Assembly (NCBI RefSeq): GCF_014633365.1
Contig: NC_068349.1
Coordinates: forward strand, 20,660,753-20,724,752
Direction: 5' to 3'
Source of the DNA: Diospyros lotus
Lineage: Eukaryota > Streptophyta > Magnoliopsida > Ericales > Ebenaceae
Length of the DNA stretch: 64,000 bases
Shown here: positions 1-11,767 of the stretch, piece after piece
How the letters are laid out: every line of letters starts with the position of its first letter
Numbering within the stretch: position 1 is the first letter of the stretch
Made by a program: the position numbers and the translations under genes
Notes under the pieces: model-generated
What the model was told of the DNA's origin: nothing
The model's database searches: none
What the model saw: only the letters and a program-made list of their open reading frames with translations

Positions 1-195
1 GAACATTGGTTGTTGTGGACCTTCTTCAACCTGAAAGTCTCATTTCTCCCTCAAAATAAATCAAGGATTGAATTGGGAGTAATCACAACTTATTAGAAGT
101 TCGGGAATCATATGTACCATATACTAAAACTTAGTTTCATAGTTTATGGGTGTAGTAGAGGTGTGAAAATGAACAAGCTGAGAGTTCATATTTTC

Positions 196-2930
196 CCTTA
201 CCAAAACTCAATGTTTCTTATTTATATTTGCAGGGCATAACACACTGTCCATGTTCAAAAATTTGTTGGAACCAAGTGTCTTTCCCTAATAAATTTGGCA
301 TGGTAAATCTAATTCTCCAATTGGCTTTTAATTACCTTGCTAAAATTTGAACCACGAACCTTGCAATGATTGTTATATTATATGGGGTCAAAATCACAAA
401 AGATTAATTTTTTTAAAAAAGTCAATTCCACATAATAATTTAGACATATATTTATTGTTTCGAAACTTACAGCAAATGTGCTTGGAACCAATGATAATTT
501 CTCATTAGTTGTCCGTGATTCTTCCATTCATGAAGCATGTACACGTAGTTGTCCATGTGCTGTAAGGATTTAAACAAGCTTCAATAAGCAATATTAAATT
601 CAAACTAAAAAGATAAAATACATCGGATAAAAATATCGGCTCGTAACTGACATACGAAACTGATACAGGAAAATCAATCATATATTCGTTACCTATATCG
701 AGTAAGACTCGATTTACGAAATCGATACGAGAAAATGAACAATATGTTGGTTACTTATAACAGTCATTAACCGATATAATATGATACAACTGAATTATAT
801 TGCAACCGACATTTTTCTTAACCGATATCTATACCTCAAAAGCCAATATAAATAAATTAGTAATCGGTTCTTAACTCATAAACATAAACTAATACACAAC
901 AAAACTTATTCAATCAATGAATTACTTACATTAGATCAGAGCCAATTGTCTGGTGCGGAGAGGAGATCAAAAAACTCCTTGTCCATATCACAACAGGTAG
1001 CTTCAATAATACTTTGACTTTTTGAGAAAACTTTGGTACACTTGTGGCCAATGATCGTTTGGAGCACCTTGGGGATTCAGGTTCAGAAAGGTGGAGGTGA
1101 ATGTAAATGTTTGTACTCCTCCGTCCTTAATTTCACCAGGGGGCTTTAATATTGATTCCATGACTTCTTTTCTTTTCTATCCCCTTTGTGTACGTCTCCT
1201 TTTGAATGTTTTCTTAACAGGAATTATTGCTTTTATTTCTTCTAATGACATATTTAATGAGTCTGGGGCTTTTGGTCCCCCTCCACCTCCCCCCTCTATC
1301 ATTTCCCCCTCGACCTCTCTCGTCTCCTCCATCCTCTTTACCTCACCATCCTTCGTCTCCTCCATCCTCTCTCCCTCGCCCTCCTTCGTCTCCTCCATCC
1401 TCTCTCCCTCCCACTTGTCCTCGCCCTCGTTTCTCTCTTTCTTCTCCTCAGTAACTGTTGATTTGATTGACAATTGCTGGCAGATTAGATTCAACATACA
1501 CTTAATGTCACCGACCTCGTTGCTCACTTCCCTCCTAACTTTCCTTTTCACAACTTCCCTAATTTTCGTCATTAAACAATCAAGAGAGTTCCTTATAGAT
1601 TTTTTTTTCTTCGGCTTAACACACCTTACTCCTACTTGGTTTAATGACTCCACCTCCATAACATCTTCACCTCTTCCTTCCCTTCACCTTCAATTTTCTT
1701 TTGTTCTTCTTCTTCTTCTTCTTCTTCTTCTTCTACCACCACACCATGTGCCTTCTTGTAATAATCTTCACTCATCACCTCTTCTATTAGCACAATATGG
1801 ATAACATACCATTTATTCTTCTTATAAAAAATTCACATCTCCAAAATCTGTTCTTGGGTGAGTTTTGAATCATAAAGTGTCAATTTCTTTATTCTTGGAG
1901 CTTGAGAGCCTTCTTTATTTCTTTCAACAACTCAAAGGTCAACTAAATGTGACATGACCTCAAATATAAAAATCTGCATATTGGTGAAAATTAAGAAAAT
2001 AAAGAATAGATTAAATGTCTTGTAATGTTTTAATTTAGACATATCGATTCAGAGAAGACATGTCAGTTTAAAGAATCGGCCAAATACCGATATGATATAA
2101 CCGATATCTTTCCCAATGAAACATAACCAATGCTCCACCAATATACATTAATATATAAAATTATACTTGTAAGGTAATTAGGAAACCTCCCATGTCATGT
2201 CTTCTTGTTCTCGTGCTTCTAATTGAACGCATTCAAAATGCGAATTTTGGCACCATCTATGGTGGAGATAAAGGAGTCATTTGCCCAAGGGAAACTGTTG
2301 GCCTCTTCCCAATGAGAAGCTAGGTGAAAATATATGATATCCACCTTTGTCGCACAAGACTTGGAGTTGATTTCATTGATGATCATCAAATATGACAAAG
2401 AGAGAAGATCTTCATCAGAAATTTCCACCTTACCGCTAGCAATGTCCATCCTAAAGAATTCTCTCAACCTGGCCCCTAAAACACCTTTCTTGAGGTCAGA
2501 GTCAAGGAAAAACTTGACAAACAGTGTAGGAGTTCCCACCATCTTGATTTTTCTCTTTGTTGATTCGTTGTTGTCAAACTTCAACCCCGTTATCAGAGTA
2601 AACTCCTTCCTCCCAAATTTTGCCTCTTTTCCACAGAGTTTGAAGCACAAAGAGTCTTACTCGTCCTTGTCATCTTTCTTCAACAGCCTTAATAGTAGAT
2701 TGTGAACTAACTGATTGCTCCATGTTACTCCCTCTACTCTGTAGACAAGTTAGCCAAAAGTAGAATTCTTAAACTGGTCCTTTATGGCAGGCTTCTTTTT
2801 CAGTGCCTTCCTAATTAAATCAACAGTGGTATCAAGATGATGAAGTCTAATTATTCTAGTGTGGAAAAACTTCTTGATCTCCAATTCATCATCTAAGCTA
2901 AGTAGCAAATAGAGAAAACAATATTAATTA
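196..2930 (-). pseudogene. Decayed DUF1985-Ulp1-type cysteine protease gene carried by the MULE
   Basis: Minus-strand coding from about 2930 to 2219 reads as a DUF1985 domain: IKKFFHTRIIRLHHLDTTVDL, then after an in-frame stop LVYRVEGVTWSNQLVHNLL, a second stop, and CFKLCGKEAKFGRKEFTLIT. After a gap, 1659-1177 encodes a basic then acidic, repeat-rich linker (several MEETKEGEGER-like units) ending before a glycine run. About 1080-940 reads FFDLLSAPDNWL, which resembles the segment preceding the Ulp1 catalytic domain in plant DUF1985-Ulp1 proteins. Near 204-238 the minus strand reads CPANINKKH, a stop, then VLV, which fits the Ulp1 catalytic-histidine motif with its following tryptophan changed to a stop codon. 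The Asp and Cys catalytic motifs would lie past the window edge. The stops and frame changes make it non-functional here. Confidence 0.6.
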
Positions 2931-3752
2931 AACAAACAAGAAATAGGATGTCTTATAATGTTTTAACTTCGCTATATCGATGAGGAGAAGCCATGTCGGT
3001 TACAAAGTATTTGATAATTACCGATATCATATAATCAATATGGGTTACCCCATATCGATACTCCACCTATATATGTTGACAAATCATGTTTTCCCACCTA
3101 TTACTTAATCTCGTCGCAAACCTTAACTTAGTTTTTGGTTCTATTTCAAACCAATCATTGCTAACATTGTTAAAACAAGAAAAAATAACAAAAAAATTGT
3201 TCTAACCTTCTTTGTCGTCTTCTTCTCGCTCCTGTTATTCGTCGTCTTCGCCTTCTTCTCACTTGTGTTATTCTCAAACGATACATGACGTAAGCGAGTC
3301 ATTTTTAGTAATATGGACCGACGAAATGATAGGATTACAAAGAAAAAATTTGAAAAACGCAAGATAATGAGAGCAATGAGACAAGTTCTATGCAATGAGA
3401 AGATAAAGCAGTTAGAGAGATAAAGAATGTAAAGAAGCTAGAGTAACATGGCAAATAGAAAGTTACGAAGGTACATGTAGTGAGCGGGAATGGCATTTTT
3501 GTTCAAAGGAAAATGAAAAGTCATATCAATGCAGACATTGAGAACTGCAAAGGACAAATTTAAAAAAAAAAAAAAAAGGTCTCATTGCATTATTAATATA
3601 AATCTTGTGCGAATCAATATCAATGGAACTGATATTTCTATTTCTATTAAGTTTCTATTTACATTGCAATTTATACACAAATATCAATTATATAAACGTA
3701 AACCAATGATAGCAGATGCAAAGGATATCAGTTTCTCTTTATCATGTCCAAC

Positions 3753-4280
3753 CTAATCGGCAACATTGTCCATTGTTTCTTTCTGAATCTCTTGTGACGC
3801 AACAAAATCTCCATCTTTTTCTATCACAATAACTTCCCCACCTTTCTCGTCTTTGATCTCTTCTACTGCTGCAACAACTTCTCGATCTTTCTCGTCTTCG
3901 ATCTCTTCTCCTACAACCATTTCTCTCCCATCATCCTCTTTCGCCCCTTTTGCCACAACTACTACGATTTCATCTTCTTTCATCTCTTTTGCCACAACCA
4001 CAAATTTCTGACCCCTCTTATGAACATTCAACACTTTCATATTGAAGGTTCCAACCTGATACAACTCACAGCAGAAACTAAACTTTTGATGTCCTGTCTC
4101 ATGCAAGTTCTTGCTCTTCACATCAGTCACGTACAAAGATATATCGGTCACGTACTTATATTCTTTTGCATCAACATCATAATGCCACTGACCTCCATAC
4201 ATCACAAGTACAAAAATAAGTCTTGAAGTTGTCATTCCTATAATATAAATTGAATCCATTTCTAAATTAAATACAAACAT
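3753..4280 (-). pseudogene. MULE TIR-encoded N-terminal fragment with acidic tail
   Basis: A 175-codon open frame. Its N-terminal part contains VMYGGQWHYDVDAKEYKYV, nearly the same as peptides at both ends of the other MULE (around 19302-19370 and 22680-22745). The first part therefore belongs to the terminal inverted repeat and probably supplied the start codon and N-terminus of the transposase (a PB1/MuDR-N-like region, by analogy). The rest is lysine/glutamate-rich low-complexity sequence with repeated EEIKDEKGGEV-like units and no recognisable domain. It is open over its length, but nothing shows it is a functional protein. Confidence 0.45.
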
Positions 4281-5026
4281 ATCAGTTCTATAAATATAAA
4301 AATATATCAGTTGTTTAAGGTTTTATTGGTTTTTTAATATCGGTTGTGTAAGCATATGTCAGTTAATAGATATCGATTTACATAAATTCTCAATTGATAA
4401 CATGCTATCGATATATCAGTTGAGAAATTATGAGTACATACATTTTTCATTACCGATATAGAAATCGATATAAAACATTTTTCATGAAACTTCCTGTGTT
4501 TGAACCTATATCGGTTGAAATATATCATGACGTAAATTGTCAATATATCAACTGATATATATTCAAACAAGCGAAATGCATACTCTTCACTCAATCGAGC
4601 TTTTGAATGAAGAACCAAAGCTAAGTTCATTTATGTTTTCATTCAAAAACTAACAGATGAAAATGATAAAATTCTATGAAATCACTTAGGCTACTAAGAC
4701 TCATTGGCCAACGTTTTTCAAAGATAAGAAAATGAATACATGTCTAGTATGGAGACAAGCTATTAGATTTGCAAAGAGAAGAACAACAATAGCTTTGAAA
4801 AAGCAACAACACTCAGATAAAGAGAGAGAAAGACGAGTGAGAAAGATTGATGGCGAGCAAGTGAGAATGTTCATGAAAAAAGAAGAAAATAAGACAAGAT
4901 CCTATCACTGATTTAAAGTAGGGGCATTTTTGTCCAATCAATTTTTAAAAGTCCTAGTTTTGCAAAGATTTTGTGTCCTATTTTTCCAAAGTTTAGTACT
5001 GAGAGTCCTATTTTTCCAAATTTCCC

Positions 5027-6048
5027 TACCCCTTACCTGAAAAGACAAAAGCAAAGAGAAGTCTTGTAGTAATACATCTTGTACTATATTTCTCACTTGG
5101 TTTTATAATAAAAAATGCGTTCATGATTTTAAGTAACCCACGAATAACACACAAGTATACACAGTTAAGATAAATAAAATAATGAGTAAATATCGTTACC
5201 ACGGAGATTGAAAACTAAATCTCTTAATTACTAAAATTACTCATAACTAACTATATTTGGACAATCGATTACTCAAAGAAATTAAACCTTAAATTGTGTA
5301 ACTATAAAGAAAAAATTAAACAACTAACAATCACTTTAATTTTAAAGAATTAAAATTCAATTGATTAAAACCTAGGGTTTTCTAAATTCACATAGCAAAT
5401 CCATTTTATCGAATTACTTCAATCTTGGTTGATTAGGTTATGAACTATGTCAATCAAGCACTCTAATTTATTTATTAGCCTATGTCTAGTTCTAATAAGT
5501 TTATTCAACTAACCTAACTCACTATATGTCTATGTGAATTAGAATTAGAAAACGCATTAAACATAAGTACTCATAACATGAAAATATTCATTACAAATAT
5601 AATCAAAGATTGCACATCTAATCAAGTGAATCTCTTCCCCCATTAACATATGTTATTTTGTCCAAAAACCTATTGCTTACTTATTTATATCTACCATCAC
5701 AAGAAATCTCAAATCATGTAATTGGTGATCAAGTAATTACAAGTATTAAGTTTAGAACAAAATAAACATAGGCTCTCCAAATCTCACCACGGGGAGTGCT
5801 AAAGTCCACTGGGCCTTTAGCCTCCGTATATAGTCATTTACTAGCCAAATCGAGCAAAACAGTTGAGGTCTCTCCATATCTAAAGATAGGAAAAACCACA
5901 AAATAATTACTCCTCCAGCCAAACCATACCATATGAGAGTCCAATCATAATAACTAAAGCAATAAGCATAACTCTCATCATAAATTACCAAATCCAACGA
6001 ACTCCCATAATTGGCCCCATTTTCTTAATTCATCACACAAACCACAAC
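5027..6048. other. AT-rich repeat-derived stretch between MULE and LTR
   Basis: No gene seen. The 5752-6048 part is the leader of the element whose LTR starts at 6066, read on the minus strand just past its primer-binding site. An 81-codon hydrophobic open frame at 5752-5997 has no recognisable domain and is probably chance. 5100-5640 is AT-rich and includes a 'gtatcgtt-like' block typical of plant repeats, with no coding potential. Confidence 0.4.
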
Positions 6049-6060
6049 GCTCTAATACCA
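6049..6060 (-). other. Primer-binding site (initiator tRNA-Met) next to LTR
   Basis: The minus strand reads TGGTATTAGAGC, one mismatch from the plant iMet primer site TGGTATCAGAGC. It lies five bases from the LTR boundary at 6066, which fixes the element's orientation as minus. Confidence 0.7.
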
Positions 6061-6065
6061 ACTGA

Positions 6066-8710
6066 TGTGACACCCTGTGTTGTATAAGTATTAAATAAGT
6101 TAAGTTTGACATTGAAGGTAGGAGAATTTTTTCAAATTTACCTTAATTAGATAAATATGGGTGTATAAATTTAAGATGTCTTAAGAAGGACAATTTGGTA
6201 ATTTGGACGATATCTCTATAAAGGTAAATTATTTTGTGAAAAATGTATATATAAATGTCTGTTTAAATTTTATGTAAAAAATTTTATTTTTGCTTTGAAT
6301 TATGGAGAAATTAAAGGATGGCCAAGATTTAATATTTGGAGCCAAGTAAGAGTGGATTGTGACACTTGGCAAAGTCTTATGCAAGGAGATGAAGATAAAT
6401 TAAATAAATAAGAAATTGGCTAATTAAGGGTGGTTGAGACACTTGGTAAGATCTTGTGAAGGAAGAATGAAGAATTAAAATTCATTTAAAAAGGAAAAGA
6501 AAAGTGTCTCTCAAACATTTAATGAAGGCCATCATTATGTTGAATAAAGAAAATATAAAATAAAATAAAAAATGGTCATGCATTTATTGTGAAAAATGGA
6601 AAGAATTAAGTAAATGAAATCTAAATAGAAATTAGTCTTTCAAGATGATAGCATGAAAACAGTCCCACTAAAATAAATGGGAGAAGTGTGAAATTCAAGA
6701 TGGATCCAATGAATAAGATTTGGTCTTGAAATGGGAATTCATCTAAGGGCCACAAATGAGTTTTGAAAGTTGGCATGGATTGCAAACATAAATGGAAATT
6801 AATTTTAAATTATTAGAATGAATGGTAGAGATCATTCTAGAGTAAGAATCAAGGGTCAAGATAAAATTTTCCATGAAGACAAGGATTGTGCTTCTCTCTA
6901 GGGTGGAGATTAAATCTTATTAAATCAATGGATGATTTTAAGCCTCCCAAAGCACATGAATTGTGCTTGTAATGGAGGGCTATGATTTATTCTCCCAATC
7001 TATTAAAATTCAAGAGCTTGGATTAAGTCTTAGAATAGAAATAATTAAAAAATAAAAAAAAAAAGAGGTAGTATAAAAAGAAGGAGAAGAAGACCAAACT
7101 TCTTTAGCTGAGAATGCATTTTTAAAGAAGAAGAAGAGAGGAAGAAGTAAAGAACAATAAGAGGTAAGCTCTTAACCTAATTGATTCTAAGTAAAAGTAA
7201 GGAAAGTCTTCTTGTTTTTTTTATTTTCTAATATTCAAAAAAGCTTTTAATGATCAAGACCCTTTATTTTTTTAAGGGTTGAAAGCAAAGGGTCTTAAAA
7301 GCTAAAGTTTGTTGAAGATCTAGAGGAGATAAGGTAAGGGATGACCTCATCGGTGGTGGTCTTGCATGCTTTGTAAGTGATATTTTATGAGTTTTTATGT
7401 AGTTGCAAGTATTATGCATTTTGTATGTGATCTAGTAGACCTATAGCCACAAGGAGGACTAGGAGTGGAAAAAGGGGTTGGTTGAAGCCTCTACCTTGAA
7501 AGGTTGTGAAGGCAAGAATGACTACCCATGTTATGCATTGCATCTTACATTACATGACCACTTATGACTACCCATGTTATGCATTGTACCCTTACTGAGC
7601 AATGGCTCATAAGGTCATTTTGGACCTCTTTGTAGGTGTTGAAAACTCCAAGGGAAAGGGTATTTTGGAAGATTAATGGCTATGAATATGGAAGACTAAA
7701 ATTGTGTAGTCTATGTATTTTGGTTTACGACGTAAAGTTAAGTTTGTACTTTATGTTGGTTTGATGTGTATGAAGCTTTTCTTGTGATGTATGGTGGCTA
7801 AAGTAAGAGATTTTTTATGCATATTTTCCAAAAATAATTTTTGAAAATTTTTGGGATAAAAAAAAGAAATGGGGGTGAAGGTGGCAGCAGTGTAGCAGGC
7901 AACGGGGCAGCAGCGGCAGCGCGTGGGGGTGCGCAGATGTGCGGTTGGCACGCTCGGCTCGTGGTCGCGAGATGCACGCTTAGCCCGCGGTCGCGAGGGG
8001 CGCGTGGCTAGTGCGCGACGCAGCCCACCGCCATTTCCGCCATGCCCTCCGACCAATTTTGGAAAAAAAAAAAAAAAGGAAAGAAAAAAAAGATAAGGGG
8101 AGAAAAGAAAGGATATAAGATAAAGAAATATATATATATAAAGGAAAGAAAATGGTATTTGAGCCGAAAATTTCATTAAATTATGAGAAATAAATTGGGA
8201 AGTCTTGGGAAAAAATTTGCAACTTTGCTAGATAAATTTTGAAAATTTTGGCAAGAAGGAAATTTTATGTGGGGATAATTTGAAGGCTTATTTTGGTAAT
8301 TCTCAATATGCTATAATGAAAAGTCGAAAATGATTTTTTTCCCAAGTGACAATGGTTAGACTATAATCAATAGAATCGAGGCCAAATAAAAAGTACATAA
8401 ATTCCTTAAACCTTTGTCGTCGTTAATCAATCTTAGGGATGTGAAGTAATTCGTTAGTGTGATTTTCAATTGGATCCTGGGCGAGTCACCCTCAGGCCAT
8501 TGGTTGAAGCCAATGAAGGTGACACCCATTTAGGATTTCGGGTTTCCTATACCTATATCCTCGAGTGAACTGAAAGAAATGATAAAGCCTAGTTCTCACC
8601 TAAGGCGTTTCACCTTAAAACATAGTATGTCCCTTCATTATTGCCCTGTTATGTGAATAGTCCGGTTAATTATTCACGAGTGACACCCGTGGTGGGAACG
8701 AGGCGTCACA
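6066..8710 (-). repeat. Long LTR (2.6 kb) of a Ty3/gypsy Tekay-like element
   Basis: It starts TGTGACACCCTG and ends GGCGTCACA, the inverted termini typical of long LTRs of the Tekay/Del chromovirus clade (family knowledge). A primer-binding site adjoins its left boundary. The five bases at each end (ACTGA and CTTAA) do not match, as expected if this is one LTR of an element whose body was lost rather than a solo LTR. It contains AT-rich DNA, a GC-rich patch at 7870-8050 and a purine-rich 7060-7170. No protein is encoded, and the open frame at 7751-8176 is chance. Confidence 0.65.
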
Positions 8711-9251
8711 CTTAACTTAAGCATCGAATGGCTTGTGTGGAAGAAATCCCTGTGTGTTTTTTAACCTACTTATGCCTTGCAGATTTCTCATTCGGGCATA
8801 TATCAACTCTCCCAGACAACGAAGACTCGCCCGAATCACTTCTTTTATACAAAACCTCCCAGTAACACTTTCAGGGTACTCCAATCCCCCTGAAGACTTC
8901 TTCGATGCAAATCCTTCGAGACACACCTTCAAGATACACTATGTCGGGCAACTCCTTGGGGCCACTTTGCTTTCTCGGACAATGGATCGAGCCTTGCCTC
9001 GATCAATCCTATTGCAGACTTCTTCAGCCACAACCTTCCTCCTCCATCTTGCTTAGCCCTATAGTCTTCTTACTAAGCTTCTTTAACAAACAAATCTCAA
9101 TTGTTGTATTCAGAGAACAACAAATATTAAATCTACAAAATTTATAAATAATTGATCTTAGTAAAAGATCATTTTATGTCATTGTTGCAATTTAGCTTCT
9201 TAATAATTTATTTCAACAAAATAAATCTTAGCAATTTATATATTAAGTTAT
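8711..9251. other. Intergenic, no gene seen
   Basis: Overlapping open frames at 8717-9147 on both strands show no domain, no splice context and no codon bias. It reads as repeat-derived or unique intergenic DNA. Confidence 0.4.
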
Positions 9252-9795
9252 GAGTAAATTCATCGTACACCTCTTGAATTTTGAATTTTTGATTCAAACA
9301 CCTTCTAAACTTTATATTTCATCAAATAGGTCCCTAACTTTTTAAAGTAGCCACACACCTTCCGCAACAGTTTAGGTATTAGGCCTAGATGCCCCCTGAA
9401 TTTTATTTTCCCCCAAATTGGTCATCAAACTTTCTAAAAATTCACCCATTCCATAAGAAACAATGCTAACTAAACAAAATTAAACTAATTTAAGTTTTTT
9501 GTAAATTAATTTAAGTTAAATTATCCCTAATTTCTATTTAATTTAGTTGAATTACCATTGTTTCTTATGGAAGGGGTGACCTAACTATTGTTGGAATGTC
9601 CGAGGACTGATTTAGCAAAAAAATAAAATAAAATTTAGGGGGTGTTTAGGTCAAATGACTAAAGTTTGGGGTTTGCGGTCAATTCACTTTAACACTATTA
9701 GTAACAGAGGGATGGAGTGTCATGTCTAATTAGAAAAAGTTTAATGACCTATTTGGTGAAATAAAAAGTTCAAGGGGTGTATGGTCAATTTACCT
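9252..9795. mobile_element. Foldback MITE
   Basis: The ends are inverted copies: left GTAAATTCATCGTACACCTC pairs with the complement of the right end, GTAAATTGACCATACACCCC, and the pairing continues inward for more than 100 bases. Further inverted blocks (CATAAGAAACAATG at about 9450 against CATTGTTTCTTATGG at about 9557) make almost the whole 544 bp a degenerate palindrome. No protein is encoded. The TSD is unclear, so the superfamily is not assigned. Confidence 0.7.
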
Positions 9796-10073
9796 TAAAC
9801 TTTTTAACAAATTTATCTGAAAAAAAAAATAATAATGGATCAAAACTTAGGAGGAAGGCCTTACCTTCCGTGGCCTCCATTTAGAGGTAATATTTATTTT
9901 GCCTAACACGAATTCAAATATGGGGGGGAAAATTCTCCTTTTTCTGTAAGTATACATGGATATATATCACCAACACCGAATAGAAAAGGTCCAAATCAGT
10001 GAATCCCTACAGCCTCATGCGAAGCTGTGATTAGTGCCTATGTTTCTGTTCAGATTGTTCACTGAGTGTGAGC

Positions 10074-10209
10074 ATCCACGTAGCTACATCTCCCTATCTA
10101 ATCTATATATTGGTTTATCTTACTAACCTTAGTAAAAGAGTATTTTGTCTCAGTATCCACCTAGCTACATCTACCTATCTAATTTATATATTGGTCTATG
10201 TTACTTAAG
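10074..10209. repeat. 81-bp tandem duplication, second copy interrupted by the 10210-11767 insertion
   Basis: Copy A (10074-10154) begins ATCCACGTAGCTACATCTCC and ends with ACTAACCTTAGTAAAAGAG plus about a dozen bases. Copy B begins at 10155 with ATCCACCTAGCTACATCTAC, is cut at about 10204, and resumes at 11768 with CTAACCTTAGTAAAAGAG. Copy A therefore preserves the empty-site sequence of the insertion. Confidence 0.6.
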
Positions 10210-11767
10210 TGTTGGGTCGAGACAAGTGTCGGCCACTACTCAAAAACAGAAATAAAAAATAGAGTCAAAACATACACAGAACATTCAATAAACTCAAACA
10301 CGCATATGAATAGAATAGCAAAGATAAAGCATAAACTGAACACAAGCAATTTTACCATGGTTCACCCGTTAATGAGGGTTACGTCCACTTTGAATTTCGA
10401 CAAAAAGAGCTCATTGCACTATCGAAAAGAAATGATTACAGTCTCAATATACAAACCTCACTCTCGATTACTCACTGTACAAAATAAACAACTCTCTAAT
10501 CAAAGAAGCCCCATAACCACAAATTTACAGATTAAAGGCAAAACCCTAGAGAAAAAACTTTCGTATCAAATCTATACAGAGAGAATGTAAATTGTAGAGA
10601 ATGAAACCAAACCCTAACTGAGGCAATACAAATCGGAGGTCGTGAATTGCTGATCTCGAGGCCACTGTAGAAGATAAATAGAGGAAAGCAACGGTAGGGA
10701 TGAAGTCGTATAAAGGCAGCATCAACAATCGGGGAAGAGACAGACAAAACGACAAACGAATGTACGCTTTGATAAAATGGCAGGGGACGGTTGCCATTTT
10801 GGCTGTCCAGCTCATGGGCCCAAAACGACAACATTTTGGGCAGCCATGAGGGTTGCCAAATGACCATCCAGCCCCCCCTCCAAAACGGTGCAGTTGAAGC
10901 TTCATTTAATTTCAACAAACTGCTTGAACTTGGCTGCACATTGAAGTCGGTTGATCCATCAACTAACATGAGCTACGATGGTGGGAAATTGAAGCATGCT
11001 GCACCATTTTCTGGGAATTGGGTTCATCCTCCTCTTGATACTTCAAGGTGGAGATTGTTGTGAGTGAAGCATCAATACGGTGTCGTCTTGATGGAGGGTA
11101 GAGTTGACAACCTCAGTTGCCCAATTTGGACGGCTGGTGGATGGCCACTTGGCAACCATCAAGACCTCGCCTCTCCCTAACGCCTCTTGAATGTCCTTTG
11201 GCCCCTTTCTGTTAATCGTGTTATACGATCATCTCTTGGCCATCGATTCTGCCTTTATTGGATCTAATCTCAGCCGCTCAAAATACATATATATACTACA
11301 GTGCCTCGAGATGGTAAGAGGAAGAGAAATCACGGAAAGGAAAGAGAAAGAGGGAAGAGCAATCATAGAAGGGTTGTTTCGTTTTGGTGAGCAAAGTTTT
11401 CATTCTTGAAGCTTTTTGTTCTCATGTAATCTTTGGTTCTTAGGTTTGCTTCTAATCTATATTTGATGATTGTGAAGCTATTTTGTTAAAAGAACCATTG
11501 ATGAACAGATTGTATGTAACTAGGGTGTAACTTTTCTCGAAATAGTGCAGTGAGCTCTTTCTTCCTAAGCTCAACGTGGACATAACCCTATTATGGGGTG
11601 AACCACAATAAACTTGTGTGTCTCTTATCTGAGGTCTGTTTTTCCTTTCTTTGTTTGCTTGCGTTTTATCTTCTGCATAAGTATTTGTATGTTTCCGTCT
11701 GCCAATGTGTTTTGGATTCTGTGAATGTTTGTAATCTGTTTATTGGGGTCTTCCGCTCGTTACAACA
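10210..11767. mobile_element. Palindromic copia-like structure: two LTRs head to head around a short spacer
   Basis: 10210-10917 (708 bp) and 11056-11767 (712 bp) are diverged copies in opposite orientation. For example GTTCACCCGTTAATGAGGGTT (10361 on) pairs with the complement of ACCCTATTATGGGGTGAAC (about 11585). Both have TGTTG and CAACA-type ends. The 138-bp spacer (10918-11055) ends in AGGTGGAGATTG, a standard copia polypurine tract, directly before the right LTR. The spacer also reads open on the plus strand through 11063 and looks gene-like (GCTLKSVDPSTNMSYDGGK), source not recognised. The flank CTAAC on the right compares with CTTAAG on the left, a possible decayed TSD. Confidence 0.6.

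Larger units (their letters stand above)
1..5026 (-). mobile_element. Mutator-like element (MULE) carrying a DUF1985/Ulp1-type gene, left end outside window
   Basis: The right terminus at 5026 ends in the complement of GGGAAATTTGGAAAAATAG, the same terminus as the complete MULE at 18570-23522. About 0.8 kb inward from it (roughly 4200-5026) matches the right TIR of that element: shared 'gaaatgcat', the 'atatcatgacgtaaattgtc' block, and the paired lines ending in 'agtcctatttttcca'. The interior carries a minus-strand Ulp1-type pseudogene (196-2930) and a TIR-encoded peptide ORF (3753-4280), with many ATATCGGT-like motifs between 600 and 4500. No left TIR is visible, so the element runs off the window. 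Ulp1-bearing MULEs (Kaonashi-type) are an established plant class. Assignment to it is inference from the protein content. Confidence 0.75.

Noticed and set aside
1091..1804. 237-codon open frame on the plus strand, rich in Ser, Leu and Pro
   Set aside because: It is the antisense of the acidic linker of the Ulp1-type pseudogene. The low complexity of CTCC/CTTC repeats keeps it open.
7751..8176. 141-codon minus frame with an arginine-rich stretch
   Set aside because: Lies wholly inside an LTR. Its composition follows the local GC-rich and AT-rich patches, with no domain.
8717..9147. Overlapping open frames on both strands
   Set aside because: No domain, splice context or codon bias.
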